From Cryptomeria japonica (taxonomy: Eukaryota; Streptophyta; Pinopsida; Cupressales; Cupressaceae): DNA of 64,000 nt. Numbering within the stretch: position 1 is the first letter of the stretch; each line of letters starts with the position of its first letter. The DNA is taken from assembly GCF_030272615.1 (NCBI RefSeq), contig NC_081406.1, forward strand, positions 173,174,861-173,238,860, written 5' to 3'. The translations under genes and the position numbers were made by a program. This document shows, in pieces, positions 11,203-23,766 of the stretch. The notes under the pieces were generated by a model. That model was not told the origin of the DNA. It saw nothing but the letters and a program-made list of their open reading frames with translations, and made no database searches.

Positions 11203-11256
11203 ATCTCTCTCTCCCCTCTCTCCCCCCTCTCTCTCCCTCTCCCTCCCTCACTTTTC

Positions 11257-11318
<62 letters not shown>
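11203..11318. repeat. (CT)n microsatellite
   Basis: A nearly pure CT tract with CCCTCT interruptions at its left end. ORFs across it with serine/leucine repeats are artefacts. Confidence 0.95.
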
Positions 11319-11319
<1 letters not shown>

Positions 11320-12649
11320 GATGTTGGTTTGTTCCCATGATGAATGAAATCAAATCTAGTCTATCTTGCAACTTTGCATTTGCAACAAGTGAAAAATGCT
11401 ACCATTTTAAAATGGCTTTGATGATCAAAAACCGAGATAGGTCATTGTAGAAGAGCCTCATGTGACCCTATAGGTTCAAACATATTTATCATATGTGTCC
11501 TGGATTGCGAGAAACTGTTAGTTAAAGTTTGACAATTTTTTGGACTCAAGGCACTTGAGAGATTGCACCGGTAGGGTATGGCTCTCGACATTCTGACGCG
11601 TTGGGAGGCACAATAGAAGAATGCCTGGCAGAAACCTACCCACCCAGATGTGCTCGTGTTGTTGGTTTGTTCTCACGGTGAAACTTTGACAACATTGACA
11701 ACTTTGCCAACAACTGAGCAACTTTTACATCTTTTATCCAAATGACCCCAAACTTTCACAAATGACTTCAAATGATCATTAATCATCCCAAATTACCTTA
11801 TTTAGATAAAACAAATGGAAAACATGACAAAAAGAAAAATTTGACCATTGTGAGAATGAGGGTGCTCTCACACCACTCACATTGACAAATATAAACGAAA
11901 AGAATCAAAAGCATCCAGTGATCATTACCATGGATCAAATTTGACCATTACCATTGAATTTTATTTTGATTGAGACAAGGAGCTTTGTAGGGTTAATTCA
12001 ATATTTTATAAAGGTTATCAAATCATATTCCACAATTGCAATGCTTTATATCATAAATTTTTGTTGTTTATATTCATATTGTTGATTACATAGGCAAATA
12101 TTCATTATAATTTCTAAAAGGGAAACCACCAAATACACCGAATAGTTTGAGCAAAAATTAAACTTATCAATTATAAATTATCATTCTTATATATCAAAAT
12201 GCACAATAATCAACACAATGAACAAATTCTATATGTATCGAATATGCCTATCAATATCAATGAAATGCACAATAATGAACACAATACACATTTATTGGAT
12301 CGAATATCAACATTTATATATATTAAAAAAGACATATATGCCAAGCTAATACAAATTTTACAAAAATATGGCATATGCCATGTCCAAATCGATATATAAT
12401 TAAAATGTAGAATATATCTACATGAATTGGCCACTCAATGATCACAACTAACACTATATGATCCTATACTTGTGGTGGATCATCAAAATCAAGCCTCTTT
12501 GATGCAATACATGCGGCTCTGTAGATGGCTGCACAACCACAATTCAAAAGCCAAGTTAGAATCATTTTGTAGAAAATAGTTCATGATTATCAACATAACT
12601 ATGCAGTTAACCATAATTTCTTTGCAATTGAAATGTAGATTACCTCATT
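11319..12649. other. Intergenic DNA, no gene recognised
   Basis: The sequence is AT-rich. A direct repeat of AATGCACAATAATCAACACAATGAAC type occurs near 12200 and 12263. No motif-bearing ORF is present. Confidence 0.5.
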
Positions 12650-14454
12650 TGTTGATCTAGGATCTATTGTCTTCTTTGTCTTCTCCTTGTCAGTCTTAGG
12701 TGTTTTCTTGAACACAAACTTCAAAGAATCCAAGTTATGGCCGAACTATGAAGGGGCCTATTGTAGATTAAATATAATTAATACAATGCACTAGCATATA
12801 TAGATCTAAAACACTAAAAATATACAATATAGAGAACAAAAGTGTATCGGAGCCTCAAATGATTCTCCAATAGACCAAGGAGTTCTCGCCATTGATGGAG
12901 CAGATATGACTATTACCTATACGAGAAAATGATTAAAGATTAAAAATATAATTAATATAATGATAAGTATTGTAGGTTAAATATAATTAATACAATATAT
13001 TAAACAAAAGTGTACTGGAGCCTAAGATGCTTCTCCAGTACACAGAGGAGGGCTCACCATTGATGAAGCAGCTATGGATATTTCTTGTATGAAAAATAAT
13101 AAGATTATAATTTATCACAAGTTCACATGTACATGTGCATATAATCATCAAATCAAGAAAATAAAGTAGAGATACATACCTCTGCCCTCTCTCGATCCTC
13201 AGGCGTATCAAGTGCATTCAATAATTCTACAAAGCCTAATGGACGCTTTATATAAAACAGACAAAAAACACTAAGACACAGAGGGGGTACCTTCACACAT
13301 TTAGGCATTGTCGAGGATTTCTTTCGCTGAGGATGAGGCCTATACATAGAGGGGGTACCCTAAAATAAACAAAATTAACACAAGAGATATTAGTAGATAA
13401 TATTAAACACAATTTAAAAAATCTAAAATTAAATGACTTGCATATTCCATCAAAAGGATACATAAAATAAGGTGTACAAAATATGATACCACATAGCTTT
13501 GTAGGCCAAAATCGATCACTTAGAACATGACATCATCAATGTGGGACATTCAATCCCCTGTTAATGCCTATAAAACAAAAAATTGTCAAGCATTAAAGAG
13601 AGTTAGTATATCTTATAATGTTTTTTGAATTGGAAGTACTATTCTATTTTAACATGTTACAAAATTTATACCTTAGGCGTTGAAGTTGCAGCTGCGATAA
13701 TTGCAGGAGGAATATTAGATGGTGTATTTACACCTGTTGCTGCATCCTGAAATGCATATTATTTGTATCAATTTAAATTGATCTATAAATAAAAATTCAT
13801 TTACAATTATAAATTTTAAGTGATTGATAAATACAATGTTATGAATTCAAATCAACACACCTGTGTCTGCGGCTGACTAGCAAACAACATGTCCATCAAT
13901 TCATCTGTTAGTGCCATATCCTCAGTCATGCAAGTCTGACATCTACTCTTGCAAATTGTGCACAAATGGGACGTGGAACCATCTGCACTAGCCTTGACAT
14001 CCATCCATGTGTATATGCCCGAGCAAGTGGGACACACATGCTCAATGGGCTGACAAACGCCAACTGCCTTAGTTAATGGATCATCGTCTGAGCCAAGAGG
14101 GTGTGCTAACTGTGTCCCATGCTAGATGATCACATCAGTCAATGTTATGACCGTCTAAAGAGTCTATCGCTCCATCGACTCTTTTAGGGCTACTGGGAGC
14201 CTCACATGCACCTTGGGTTTGGGTGCTAGGGGGAGACGACTTAGTGGGTCTATTACTCTATAGGCTCCAGGTCTATCTTGGGCAGAGCCACCACCTTTAC
14301 CATGGAACTCTCTCATATCAAAATAATTAGGCCACTCATTGAGGACAAACTCACAATATATTTTCCTCAAAAAATATAATGGAACCTTAAAAATACTACA
14401 AGGTGGTTCATCAAAGACCATCCACCACCTATTCAAAATATTGTTCATTTTCAC
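12650..14454 (-). pseudogene. Decayed multi-exon gene of unknown function
   Basis: The minus strand shows one reading frame from 14454 to 13852 interrupted by three stops (near 14162, 14156 and 14132). It encodes RWWMVFDEPPCSIFKVPLYF, then CPTCSGIYTW and CTICKSRCQTC, which could form a paired-cysteine zinc-binding unit. Further downstream, short coding-like blocks end in good donors: RPHPQRKKSSTMPKCVK before GTACCC (13291-13350 region), LLNALDTPEDRERAE before GTATGT (near 13182), and KFVFKKTPKTDKEKTKKTID before GTAATC (near 12650). A block near 12840-12910 is duplicated at 13005-13085. I do not recognise the family. It could be a host gene or a cargo gene of a DNA transposon. Confidence 0.45.
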
Positions 14455-14637
14455 ATTTGTACACCAATGTATGGAAAACCTCTTTGCATTAAGAGGTAAG
14501 GACTCACCAGTTCTAGGATCAACAAAAAGAGCACATATTTGTGCTTTACTTATGTTTTTTATTTTTCACTGCATCATATGATAACACATTAGCATAATAA
14601 GTGTGACACCTATCCCTATAGTTTCCCCATTTTGTAA
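14455..14637. other. Spacer before the truncated Copia LTR
   Basis: No gene. Similarity to the LTR at 20257-21395 starts only at about 14638, so this spacer lies outside the Copia element. Confidence 0.5.
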
Positions 14638-14699
14638 TCAGTCCTTTACTGGTTCACCAACATTCTCCATCAATATCTGTTATACCAATCATGCCAACA
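14638..14699 (-). repeat. Truncated 3' LTR of element A
   Basis: The bases match the start of the 5' LTR (for example TCCTTTACTGGTTCACCAAC) and end CCAACA on the plus strand. Similarity stops abruptly at about 14638, marking the truncation. Confidence 0.8.
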
Positions 14700-14701
14700 A
14701 T

Positions 14702-14713
14702 CTCCCCCTTTGG
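14702..14713 (-). other. Polypurine tract of element A
   Basis: The minus strand reads AAAGGGGGAGAT directly before the LTR start TGTTGGCATG, the expected site for plus-strand priming during reverse transcription. Confidence 0.8.
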
Positions 14714-15085
14714 CATTAGCAACACCAACATATTCAACTATTAACTTTTTTGTTGCCTTCACTCACTCTTCTTCTGTTGTACTTCATATGTTGGTTTCAC
14801 TTGCTCAAAACCTTCTCCTCTAGATCATCTTCTCCCCCTTACTATTACAGTTCTTCTCCCCCTTTGACAACAATGCCAAGGGTGCAAATGCATCATCGGT
14901 CTTCATTCCTTTTGCCCATTGGATTGATGCATCTTCTGCATCTTAGTTGATCTTATGTAGGGGTCTGACCCCTAATTAACCTCTTAGGTACTCAAAGGTA
15001 CTCTTCGACAAAGGTTTAGTGAAGATGTGTGCTAACTGCTCTTTTCTTGTCACATATTCCATTCTGAATTGCTTCTCTTGTACTT

Positions 15086-16870
15086 TTACCTTAGAAAGTG
15101 ATATTTCAGTTCTATATATTTTTTCCTTGCATGTAACACAAGATTTTTTGAAATATTAATAGCACTAGCATTGTCATAATAAATATTCACCGGTTCAGAC
15201 ATATCTTTCTTAAAACCTTCCAACACATGTTTCATCCAGATTGCATGTGTACAATTCATAGATGCTGCAACATATTCTGCTTCAGATGTTGACTGTGATA
15301 CACGTCTTCTTTTTACTTGTCCAAGCAACCAATCTACCTCCAAGAAGAAAATCTCCACCGGTAGTGGTTTTTTGGTCATCAACATTGTCTGCCCGATCTG
15401 CATCAGTAAACACTTTAAAAGAAAAGCCATCTTTATAAAGATACCATAAACCATTATCCATTGTGCCTTTCAAATATTTGAATTTCCTTTTCACCGCTAC
15501 CAAGTGAGTCTCCTTGGGATCTTTCTGAAATCTAGCAACCAATCCAACAACATGTGCAATATCCAGTCTACTGTGAACAACATAATTCAACTTACCAATC
15601 ATGGACCTATATTCTTATTCATCTAAAGAGAGTGAAACATCCTATTTAGACAATTTACAACTTGTCACCATCGGAGTACCAACCGGTTTACAATCTTCAA
15701 TGCCCAAAGTTTTCAATACTTCTTTTACATATTTACTCTAATAGATAAATATTCCATCATCCAGTTGTTGGACCTACAACCCAATGAAAAATTTGATCTC
15801 ACCAATAAGAGACATTTCAAATTTTTTCATCTCCTCAACAAAAGCCATGCATAAATCGTCATCACCACCAAAATTTATATCATCAACAAAAACTTCTATT
15901 ATAAACATTCTGTCTCCATTAGTCTTCAAATATATGTTACTGTCCTCACTGGTAGGCTGGAATCCTATCTTGATCAAATGTCTATGCAATCTTTCAAACC
16001 ATGCTCTCGGTGCTTGCTTCAAACCATATAGTGCCTTGTGCAATTTGCAAACCATATTTTCATCTTCAGTTAATGCAAATCTATCCAGTTGTTCTATATA
16101 TACTTCTTCTTCTAGGATACCATTCAAAAAAGTTGATTTAACATCCATCTAATATACCTTAAGTCCTTTAAAAGAAGCAAAGGTAAGTAACATTCTTACA
16201 CCTTCCAATATTGCCACTAGTGCAAATGTTTCACCATAATCTTTTCCTTCTTCTTGTGCATAGCCTTTGCATACAAGTCTTGCCTTATTCCTTACAACCT
16301 TGCCATCTTTGTTTAACTTGTTTCTAAAAACTCATTTTGTACCTATATCATTCTTGTCCTCCGGTCTGGGAACAAGTGTCCAGGTCTTCTTTTTCTCTAG
16401 ATCTGATCCAATTCCTCATTCATAGCATTAATCCAGTCATCATCCTTCAATGCCTCTCTTACCATTTTAGGCTCAATAGTAGAAATCAAACATGAGTTTT
16501 CTCTAATTTTCCTCCTTGTTTGTACACCAACATTCTTGTCTCTTATAATTTGGTCTTCCGAATTATTTAATCTAACATACCTTGGTATTACCAGTTCTGG
16601 TGTTGTGCCTTCTTCTTCACGTTCATCATCTTATTTATCACTTTCTTCATTTACCGGTTGAGGACCTATTTTTGCATCGTTCTGTTCATCATTCTTCTGC
16701 ACTTCCGGTTCTATAAACACACGTTTGTCTTCATCATTTTCAGGCTCATATCTACTGGTCTCATCAGGTTTCTTAGAGAATTCATCAAACTTAACATTTA
16801 CACTTTCAATTTTCTTCTTAGTTATCTTGTTATAACATTTTAATTCTTTACTCTTGGTAGAGTATCCAAG
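15086..16870 (-). pseudogene. Copia reverse transcriptase and RNase H, element A
   Basis: The upstream part (near 16870-16200) holds the linker after integrase (GYSTKSKELKCYNK). RT follows: DVKSTFLNG and ALYGLKQAPRAWF, with the catalytic box present as FVDD (about 15870). Next comes the region of GKLNYVVHSRLDIAH and the RNase H block SQSTSEAEYVAASM and IWMKHVLEGF. The reading frame is broken several times, for example between 15774 and 15602 and between 15454 and 15282. RT would copy element RNA to DNA and RNase H would remove the template; neither is likely to work here. Confidence 0.9.
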
Positions 16871-16874
16871 AAAA

Positions 16875-18110
16875 AGTTGGCAATTGAACTGAACCGGTAA
16901 TGATTGTTTGCTTGATGCAATTAGTTCATGTATGATTTGTTAAATGATGAGATTTTTGAATGATGACTTAGTTTTATGTTGTCATTGATGGCAACTATGT
17001 TTTTATAAGCATCGAAGACTAGAAGTACAATTGGTGGCAGAGACAGTCTCTCATAGAATCGATAATTAGGACTTTAACCGGTAAATTGCAGACAATGTTA
17101 TATTTTGACAACCGGTATAGGAAATTCATGAAGAGTTGGATGATGTGGTTTTGCAACAATGATGAAGATTAGTAGATTGAATTATGTTCGTGACCGCATG
17201 AGCTAATTTGATTAAATGTACGAGATTTAATTGAAAGAGCATATATTTTGATGGACATTTAACCTGTAGTGATGAAAATCACTTAGATCAGTAAACCGAC
17301 ACATGATTTGATTTATTATGTCAGTGGACGACTTATATAAAGCGTGCAATGCAAATTTGTCTAGATTCATTAAACCTAGAAAAGTTTTCAAAGGTTGTAG
17401 CCGACTAAATGTTGTTTATAAGATGTGTGATGAGGTATGAAGATGAAAAAAGTGTATCAATAAAGGTATGTAAGAAATCATTTAGCGAATTTTGTATTTG
17501 TGATTGTGTGATGGTCAGAGGAGTTCTGATATGAAGTATTGGTGACGCTTTAAAGTTCTGAAGTGGATCTTATTAGACACTAAAGGTGTTAAATAGAGAT
17601 CATTTGAACTTGTTGTCTCCCTAACAGTTGCAACAAGAAAATCCTCTCACAAGGTCACTCCTAACAAGGTGCGGTAGGATCCTCACAAGTCCGAAGGTTA
17701 AATCCTCTAACCAGGTAACACATTAGCTTGTGTTTTTAAATCCCAGTAACTTGGGTAGCTCCTAACTGGGCTAGTCCTAATAGACCTTATTGTTAGCTCT
17801 TAATCAGGCCAAGACACTATTAAATAGGTGTGCCCCTAACAGGGTAATTGTAAGACCTTAACCGGTCAGGTCTCTATACTGTAGATAGTGGATCCTTGTG
17901 GGTATTAACTCCCACCATGGTTTTTCCCTTTTGGGTTTCCACGTATAAATATCTTGTGTTATTTGGTTTCTATTTTATTGGGTGATTGTATATGTGGTCT
18001 TATTTCTTATATGCCTATTGAGTTTTAAGTTGGTGAAATTGATAATTGGATTTGTATTATTTTTACTTGCATTGATTCACGTCCCCTCTCAGTGCCTTAT
18101 AAGTTCATCA
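16875..18110 (+). mobile_element. Solo LTR of family B inside element A
   Basis: The sequence begins AGTTGGCAATTG and ends CCTTATAAGTTCATCA. It matches, in the opposite orientation, the LTRs of the element at 23767-33428 (ends TGTTGGTATTTG and TTCATCA). The flanks are GAAAA (16870-16874) and GAAAT (18111-18115), a 5-bp target duplication with one mismatch. Removing it restores continuity of the element A reading frame at the EGIFLGYST site. Loss of the internal region by LTR-LTR recombination is the usual route to a solo LTR. Confidence 0.9.
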
Positions 18111-19375
18111 GAAATATCCCTTCATCACACTTAGCATCAAATTTTCCAGTAACATAATCTCTTTTAATAAAACATCTACTCCCAATTTTTTTTAAGTAGC
18201 TGACATTAGGAATCTTACCATTCCAAAGTTCATAAGGTGTTTTATCATTACCTTTCTTAACAAGTACCCAGTTCAAAGTATAAACAACTCTACTAACTGC
18301 TTCCCTCCAAAACATCTTAGGTACTTCACCTTGTATCAACACTTTTCTAGCAGCTTCTACAATTGTCCTATTCCTTCTCTTAGCAATTCCATTTTGTTGT
18401 GGAGTTCTAGGTGCTGACATCTACCTCTTAATTACCTGTTCATCACAAAACTTCACAAACTTATCAAAAGTGAACTCACCTCTCTGGTCAGATCTCAAAC
18501 ATCTCAAACTTCTCTCAATTTTTTTTTTCAACTAAAGCTTTAAATGCCTTGAATTTACTGAAAGCCTTAGACGTTTCTCTTTGAAAAGTTACCCACATCA
18601 TCTTTCAAAAATCATCAGTAAAGATCATAAAGTACTTATCATCGTAATAGCTTCTAGTCCTCATAGGACCACATAGATCAGTGTGAACTAAATCAAGGAT
18701 ATGCTCTGAAGAAATTTTTTTACTCTTAAAAGATATAGAAGTCATCTTACCCATCTGATAGTCCTTGCACAACACATTGTCCGATTTCACAAGTTGGGAC
18801 ATACCTCTCACAATTCTTGATTTGCTAACCTTTATCAAATTGTCAAAGTTCACATGAGAAAACCTCTCATGCCATAACCAGTTGTCTTCAATCTTATCCA
18901 CCAAACAATTAATCACATTAGTATTCAAATGAAAAAGATTACCTCTAGTCTTCTTTCCAGTAGCAATCAACTCTCCTTTACTTCCAAGGATCCTACACAC
19001 TCTACTCTTAAATTCAAGATGATATCCTTTATCATTTAATTGTCCAAGGCTTGGTAAGTTATGTTTTAATCCATCTACCCAAAAGACATCATCTGCATTA
19101 CTTTTCCCATTCAATGAAATATACCTGTTACCTTTAACCATGCAGGGTGAGTTGTTACGAAACCTTACCACACCACCATCAAATTTTTCAAAAAATATGA
19201 ACTTGTTTCTATCTCTGTTCATGTGGTGTGAGCAACCACTATCTATTATCCATTCATCACTGCTATCCATGTGTGATACCAGGGCTTTTTCATCAGTCAA
19301 ATATTCCTTCACAAGAACAAAGAAAATTTCCTCATTGTCCTCCTTAGATTCCTCATTTGTCACACCTTCATCCAC
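18111..19375 (-). pseudogene. Copia protease and integrase, element A
   Basis: Reading from 19375, the acidic N-terminal region is followed by the aspartic protease active site WIIDSGCSHHM (near 19250). The GAG-pre-integrase segment LWHERFSHVNFDNL comes next, then the integrase core start LDLVHTDLCGPM. After a broken stretch (18605 to 18420), integrase continues with APRTPQQNGIAKRRNRTIVE. The frame is disrupted at about 18600 and 18430. The segment ends where the solo LTR begins. Confidence 0.9.
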
Positions 19376-19426
19376 TACAACATAGCAATGTTTCTTTCCT
19401 TTTCCTTTAAATTTCTTGAACTTTTC

Positions 19427-20187
19427 CTATTTATCACCATTAGGACAATTTGCAGCAATGAGTCCAATCTTATTGCAAGAAAAACACTTCAGAGGAAGCT
19501 TACCTTTGTACTTGTTGGTGCCTTTAGGAAATATTTTAGCCAATAGTGCCTCAAGTTCCATTAGATGATCTTTGTCATCACCATCTCCTCTGATACCACC
19601 ATGACTAGACCTGCAGTCATGATTATGACCAATAAGGGAATCAACAATAACTTTATCTTTAGAAACATATCTCAATTCTTGTATTGCAGATACCCTAATA
19701 GCATATTGTGGTAAGAGAGTTCTAAGAATCTTACTAACAAAAGTATCATCTTCAATTTTAACTTCGGCACTCTTAATACCACCTGCAACTTCCTTAATCC
19801 TTTGTATATATTGTGTTATATTCTCACCATCAAATATTCTCATATCATCAAATTTACCTCTTAAAATTTCTTCCTAGCCCTTTGTACATGTTCATCACCT
19901 CCATAAATTACTTCTAATTTCTCCCATACTTAGAATCCAGTCTCTAATCCATGAACATCTATATACTCAAAGTCAGACAAAGTACTTACAATTGCTTCAA
20001 GTGCATGGATTTTTTCTTGGTCCTTCTTAAGTTGATCAAGTGTCAAGCGACTGGTAGTAGGAGCCATGTACTTGTTTGTCACATGATGCCAAAACTAAGA
20101 ACCCATTCCTTTGATATATATCTTCATCTGATCACTCCATATCTAGTAGTTGTCCTTGGTAAACTTGGGACCCTCCTTCTTCTTCAT
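19427..20187 (-). pseudogene. Copia gag, element A
   Basis: The likely start is ATG at 20187 (MKKKEGPKFTKDNY), followed by WSDQMKIYIKG and MAPTTSRLTLDQLKK, typical of plant Copia gag. The C-terminal zinc knuckle reads CFSCNKIGLIAANC, in which the expected histidine is leucine, so nucleic-acid binding by the knuckle is compromised. In-frame stops occur near 20144, 20096 and 19936. Confidence 0.85.
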
Positions 20188-20242
20188 CTTCCTTGGGATC
20201 TTTTCCTCGAGGTGTTAGGCTTCTGCACACAAAGAACCTAAT

Positions 20243-20254
20243 GCTCTGTTTCCA
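20243..20254 (-). other. Degenerate primer-binding site of element A
   Basis: The minus strand reads TTGGAAACAGAGC immediately inside the LTR. The common initiator-methionine tRNA site is TGGTATCAGAGC, so it matches with two or three changes. Confidence 0.6.
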
Positions 20255-20256
20255 AT

Positions 20257-21395
20257 TGTTAATCTGAGAGGATCCGGTTAAAACTAAGAGAGGGGGGGGG
20301 TGAGTCAGTATTAACAACAATTCTTAACTTGAAACTTAAAATAATAAAACTTCATTCAAATTAATTACAAACCAGTAATAAACTATTTACCAGTATGAGT
20401 AATCACTGATAACCAACTATTAAACTAATTTATCAGAACTGCTCATTAAGTGTTAATCAACATGCATAAATTGAAAGTAAATTAGATCAACACATCAGAA
20501 ACATTCACCATATGAACACAGGGATTTTCACATGGAAACCCAAATAGGGAAAAAACCATGGTGGGAATTGGTACCCACAAGAATTGTGGACTCTTTTGGA
20601 ATGCGCCCTGTTAGGAGCTTACAATGATGCCATGTTAGGAGAAAACCCTATCAGGAGTCACTCGGTTAAGGGATTACTATGATGAGCCATGTTAGGAGCT
20701 TTGCCCAGTTAGAAGCAACCTTGCAAGAGGATTTAAGACTCAGATGTTGAGCTACCTGGTTAAGGGATTTACAATTTAAGGCCTATTAGGACCTACCCTA
20801 TGCTCTTCGTTGTTTCCCAAGAAATTCCATCCTTAATCGCTCCAAAATAACAACTTATCTTTTCACACAGGTTGTTCCACACCACCATCAACATTTGAAC
20901 ATGATATAAATCACCGCCAAACTATAAAACATCATTGGTTAAAAGAATTTGTTACTGGTTCTAAAACCCTTCTTAAACCCTACAGAAAATACAACAGAAA
21001 TCATAAGCATGACTTCCGCTAATCAAAACATGATGTGTTTCCAATCAGAGATACATTATAATTATACAAATACATGTTCCAAACCACAACACTTGAGTCA
21101 TCACCAATCTCTAGAACCAATGAAAACGTTCCCACGTTTACCCGTTAAGGTCCTAATTCCCAGTTCATTGTCTTTATTACCGGCAAGGCATTTCCGGTAG
21201 ACCCAAAAGATTTAGATGACAAAATAAACATGAAAAACATAGTTGCCACATAGTTTACCATCAATGACAAGAAAAATAACTTATCAAATTCATTAAGCCA
21301 ATAATATCAATCTCTTCATCACTATCATTACCATTAGTCCTTTACTGGTTCACCAACATTTTCCATCAATATCAGTTATGTCAATCATGCCAACA
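20257..21395 (-). repeat. 5' LTR of element A
   Basis: The 1,139-bp repeat starts TGTTAATCTGAGAGG and ends ATGCCAACA on the plus strand. It contains the block GGGAAAAAACCATGGTGGGA (20547-20566) that recurs in other LTR families in this window. The short ORFs across it are not genes. Confidence 0.85.
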
Positions 21396-22065
21396 ATTTT
21401 CAATCTATTAATTATTCTAGTTATTTTAGTAGTGTTTTGCCCTAACTGATTAAGAAAATCTTCCTATGTAGCTGTTGTAAGGTCTAAAAGAGGAGCTGGA
21501 GGTGTATCATGATGGTTTTGATGTGGGTTTTGAGGTGCATCTTGTTGTGGTTTTGGATTTATCTGAATCTAATATTGGTAACAAAAAATTAAAAAACTAG
21601 TCAAAATCAATGAATTCAAATTGAAAACGTAAATAAAATTTATCAAATGTGCCAAAAAACCAAAAAAAAGTATAACCGACCTCTTTCCATAGCATTTGGG
21701 TGTGAAAATATAGAGCCCATGCATGGTTTGTAACCCAAAAACCCTTCGAACTCACTCTCGGCCGCGGTAGGAAATAATAACAGTCGATAGTCAATTTTTT
21801 TTTATTGATAGGGATTGTGTATGCGGTCCTTTAGGAACCATAACCATGTACACGGTCTTATTTCCCAAAGGACCGTGTTCGTGGTTTTTTCCCTTTAGCC
21901 TCAAGCACAATGAACCTAATCGTGTACGGGGTTTTTTTTAATTTTAAAATTGTAAACGCGGTTGCTGTTTTTAAAAAAAAAATTGGGTGTGTTTCCACTT
22001 TTTTGGATATCATCTTGGTGCGCACACTCATACCATAGTCTTCTTCATAAGGAGGCATTTTCATG
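21396..22065. other. Unresolved region between element A and the LINE
   Basis: On the minus strand near 21400-21580 a proline/glutamine-rich frame (DAPQNPHQNHHDTPPAPLLD) resembles retroelement gag linkers but is broken. At 21775-21990 there is a group of related words (GTGTATGCGGTCC, GTGTACGGGG, GTAAACGCGG) of unclear origin. No gene is supportable. Confidence 0.4.
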
Positions 22066-23029
22066 GGTAGGCTACCATTGGAAAAGGTTCTCTACCAAAT
22101 TTGGCAAGGGTCCTTGCCACCCTAACAACCCCTAAAATTTCCTCCAATAGTCATTGGAAAAAGCACATTGAAGAAAATGGTGGTCAATTAATTCATTGGC
22201 ATTTTTGTAAAATGGGCATCAGAAGGGACCCATGAAACCCAAACGCTCCAATCGGTCTCCTATGAGTATATGTTTCCTCAAAACTAGTCATGTGAAAGCA
22301 CTAGCTTTCAGGAGGATAAACTTTTTCCATAGCAGTTTTCATGGCCAATCACATTTGCCATTATCAATTTGTGAGACCGCATACCCAAGGTTTGTGGAAT
22401 AGTCATCTATCTTTATCGCATAAAATATAATGTTTTCATCTGCAAAATTGATAATTATTTGGTGCTTGTCCAGCTCCTCCATCAATATTTTCCTTATATC
22501 ATTTCCTAAAATTTTGAAGCACTTCCACTGGAACGTCGACCTATTATCGTTCCACTCAATATCCATGAAATAAAAAAATCGTAGTTCCATATTCCTCTTT
22601 TGTAAATTGAAGGACATCTTGAAGACCTTCAATAGATGACACTGGAACATATCCATTCCATGAATCGTGCCAAAAGAGGGCCGTTTTCCCATTGCCTACT
22701 TTCCACGATAGGTGGTCAATCATTAATTGTTTGCATTTGCACATAAAGCTCCAAATGGATGACCCTTTGGGGGGGATTAGCAATAATCAATATTCTTGAA
22801 GTATTCATCTCATCCAAATATCCGAGCCTTAACAATTTGCTCCATAATGCCTGAGGGTTCTAAGACATGCATCAAATCAGTTTGGTAACAAGAGACTAGT
22901 TCAAGAGCTGGATATCCCTAACCACAATGCAACCCTCTTCTTTTCTCTTTGTCACATCTTCCCATGTGATGAGTGATATGCCATGGGATTCATTTGTGCC
23001 TTCCCATAAGAACCGCCTTTATTGGGTTG
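22066..23029 (-). pseudogene. LINE 3' portion: RT C-terminus and zf-RVT
   Basis: On the minus strand the order matches a plant L1-type LINE. The post-RT segment includes ISLITWEDVTKRKEEGC and LWSKLLRLGYL. The SSIWSFMCKCKQLM, SWKVGNGKTALFWHDSWNG block follows. The zinc-binding zf-RVT region includes KASAFT, LVLRKHILIGDRLERLGFMG and ELIDHHFLQC. Stops and frameshifts are frequent. The upstream RT lies at 33790-34581, separated by later insertions. Confidence 0.85.
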
Positions 23030-23766
23030 TGTTGGAATCAATGAAGACTGGGAGGGGGGGTGAATCAGTGTTCTACAATTCACAAACTTATTAAATGGAT
23101 TCTTAAACCACCAGATGCATAAGAATGAAAGTAAAGTGTAGAAATATAAACCAATCAGCCACAATACCATAACACCAGATTTTTTATGTGGAAGCCTGGA
23201 AAGGGAAAAACCATGGTGGGATTGGAAACCACAATATTATTATACTTTGATCAAGAGTATGATAATATTACAAAAGGGGAATGCACTTGCATTCAGGCAC
23301 ACTGTCTAGATCTCACTGCTCAAATACAAAAGAGGGCTACAACCTAGAGGAAGGCTCACTACCTTACAAATGACTATAATTGATTACAAGTATGACTGAA
23401 CTGAATAATATCATCTACATATGCCAAATAGGAGTTCCGATTAGGCTCAATTTGACTTATGCAACTATTTTGTTTATTTGCTCTATTTTGCTACACTGTC
23501 ATATACTGGAGCACCATATCAGCAATCACACTCACAAAACTTCGCACAATCGCTCATACAATATTCACACTCATACCATATCTCAAGATGTTCAAACAAA
23601 ACAGTCTTATATATCTGCATTGCCAAAATAGATCAATTACCATGCCAGCTTGCAAAAAATGCATAACACGCAACATGAAACATGCACTAACAAGTTGGAT
23701 CAATTCATTCACAAAACCTTATGCATACCTAAACAAGATGACAACAAGATTCACACATGTCGGCTT
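23030..23766. repeat. Solo LTR C, left part
   Basis: It begins TGTTGGAATCAATGAAG and includes AGGGGGGGTGAATCAGTG and GGGAAAAACCATGGTGGGA (23203-23221), hallmarks shared with other LTRs here. It continues at 33434 after the inserted element, which has target duplications GGCTT and GGCTC. The combined length is about 1.09 kb. Its own target duplication in the LINE could not be found. Confidence 0.65.

Larger units (their letters stand above)
14638..21395 (-). mobile_element. Copia-type LTR retrotransposon A, truncated and nested
   Basis: On the minus strand the order is 5' LTR (21395-20257), a degenerate primer-binding site, gag, protease, integrase, RT and RNase H, a polypurine tract (14713-14702) and a remnant of the 3' LTR. 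Integrase before RT defines Ty1/copia. All genes carry stops or breaks. A 1,236-bp solo LTR of another family (16875-18110) is inserted in the integrase/RT junction. The 3' LTR keeps only 62 bases, so no target duplication can be tested. Confidence 0.9.
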
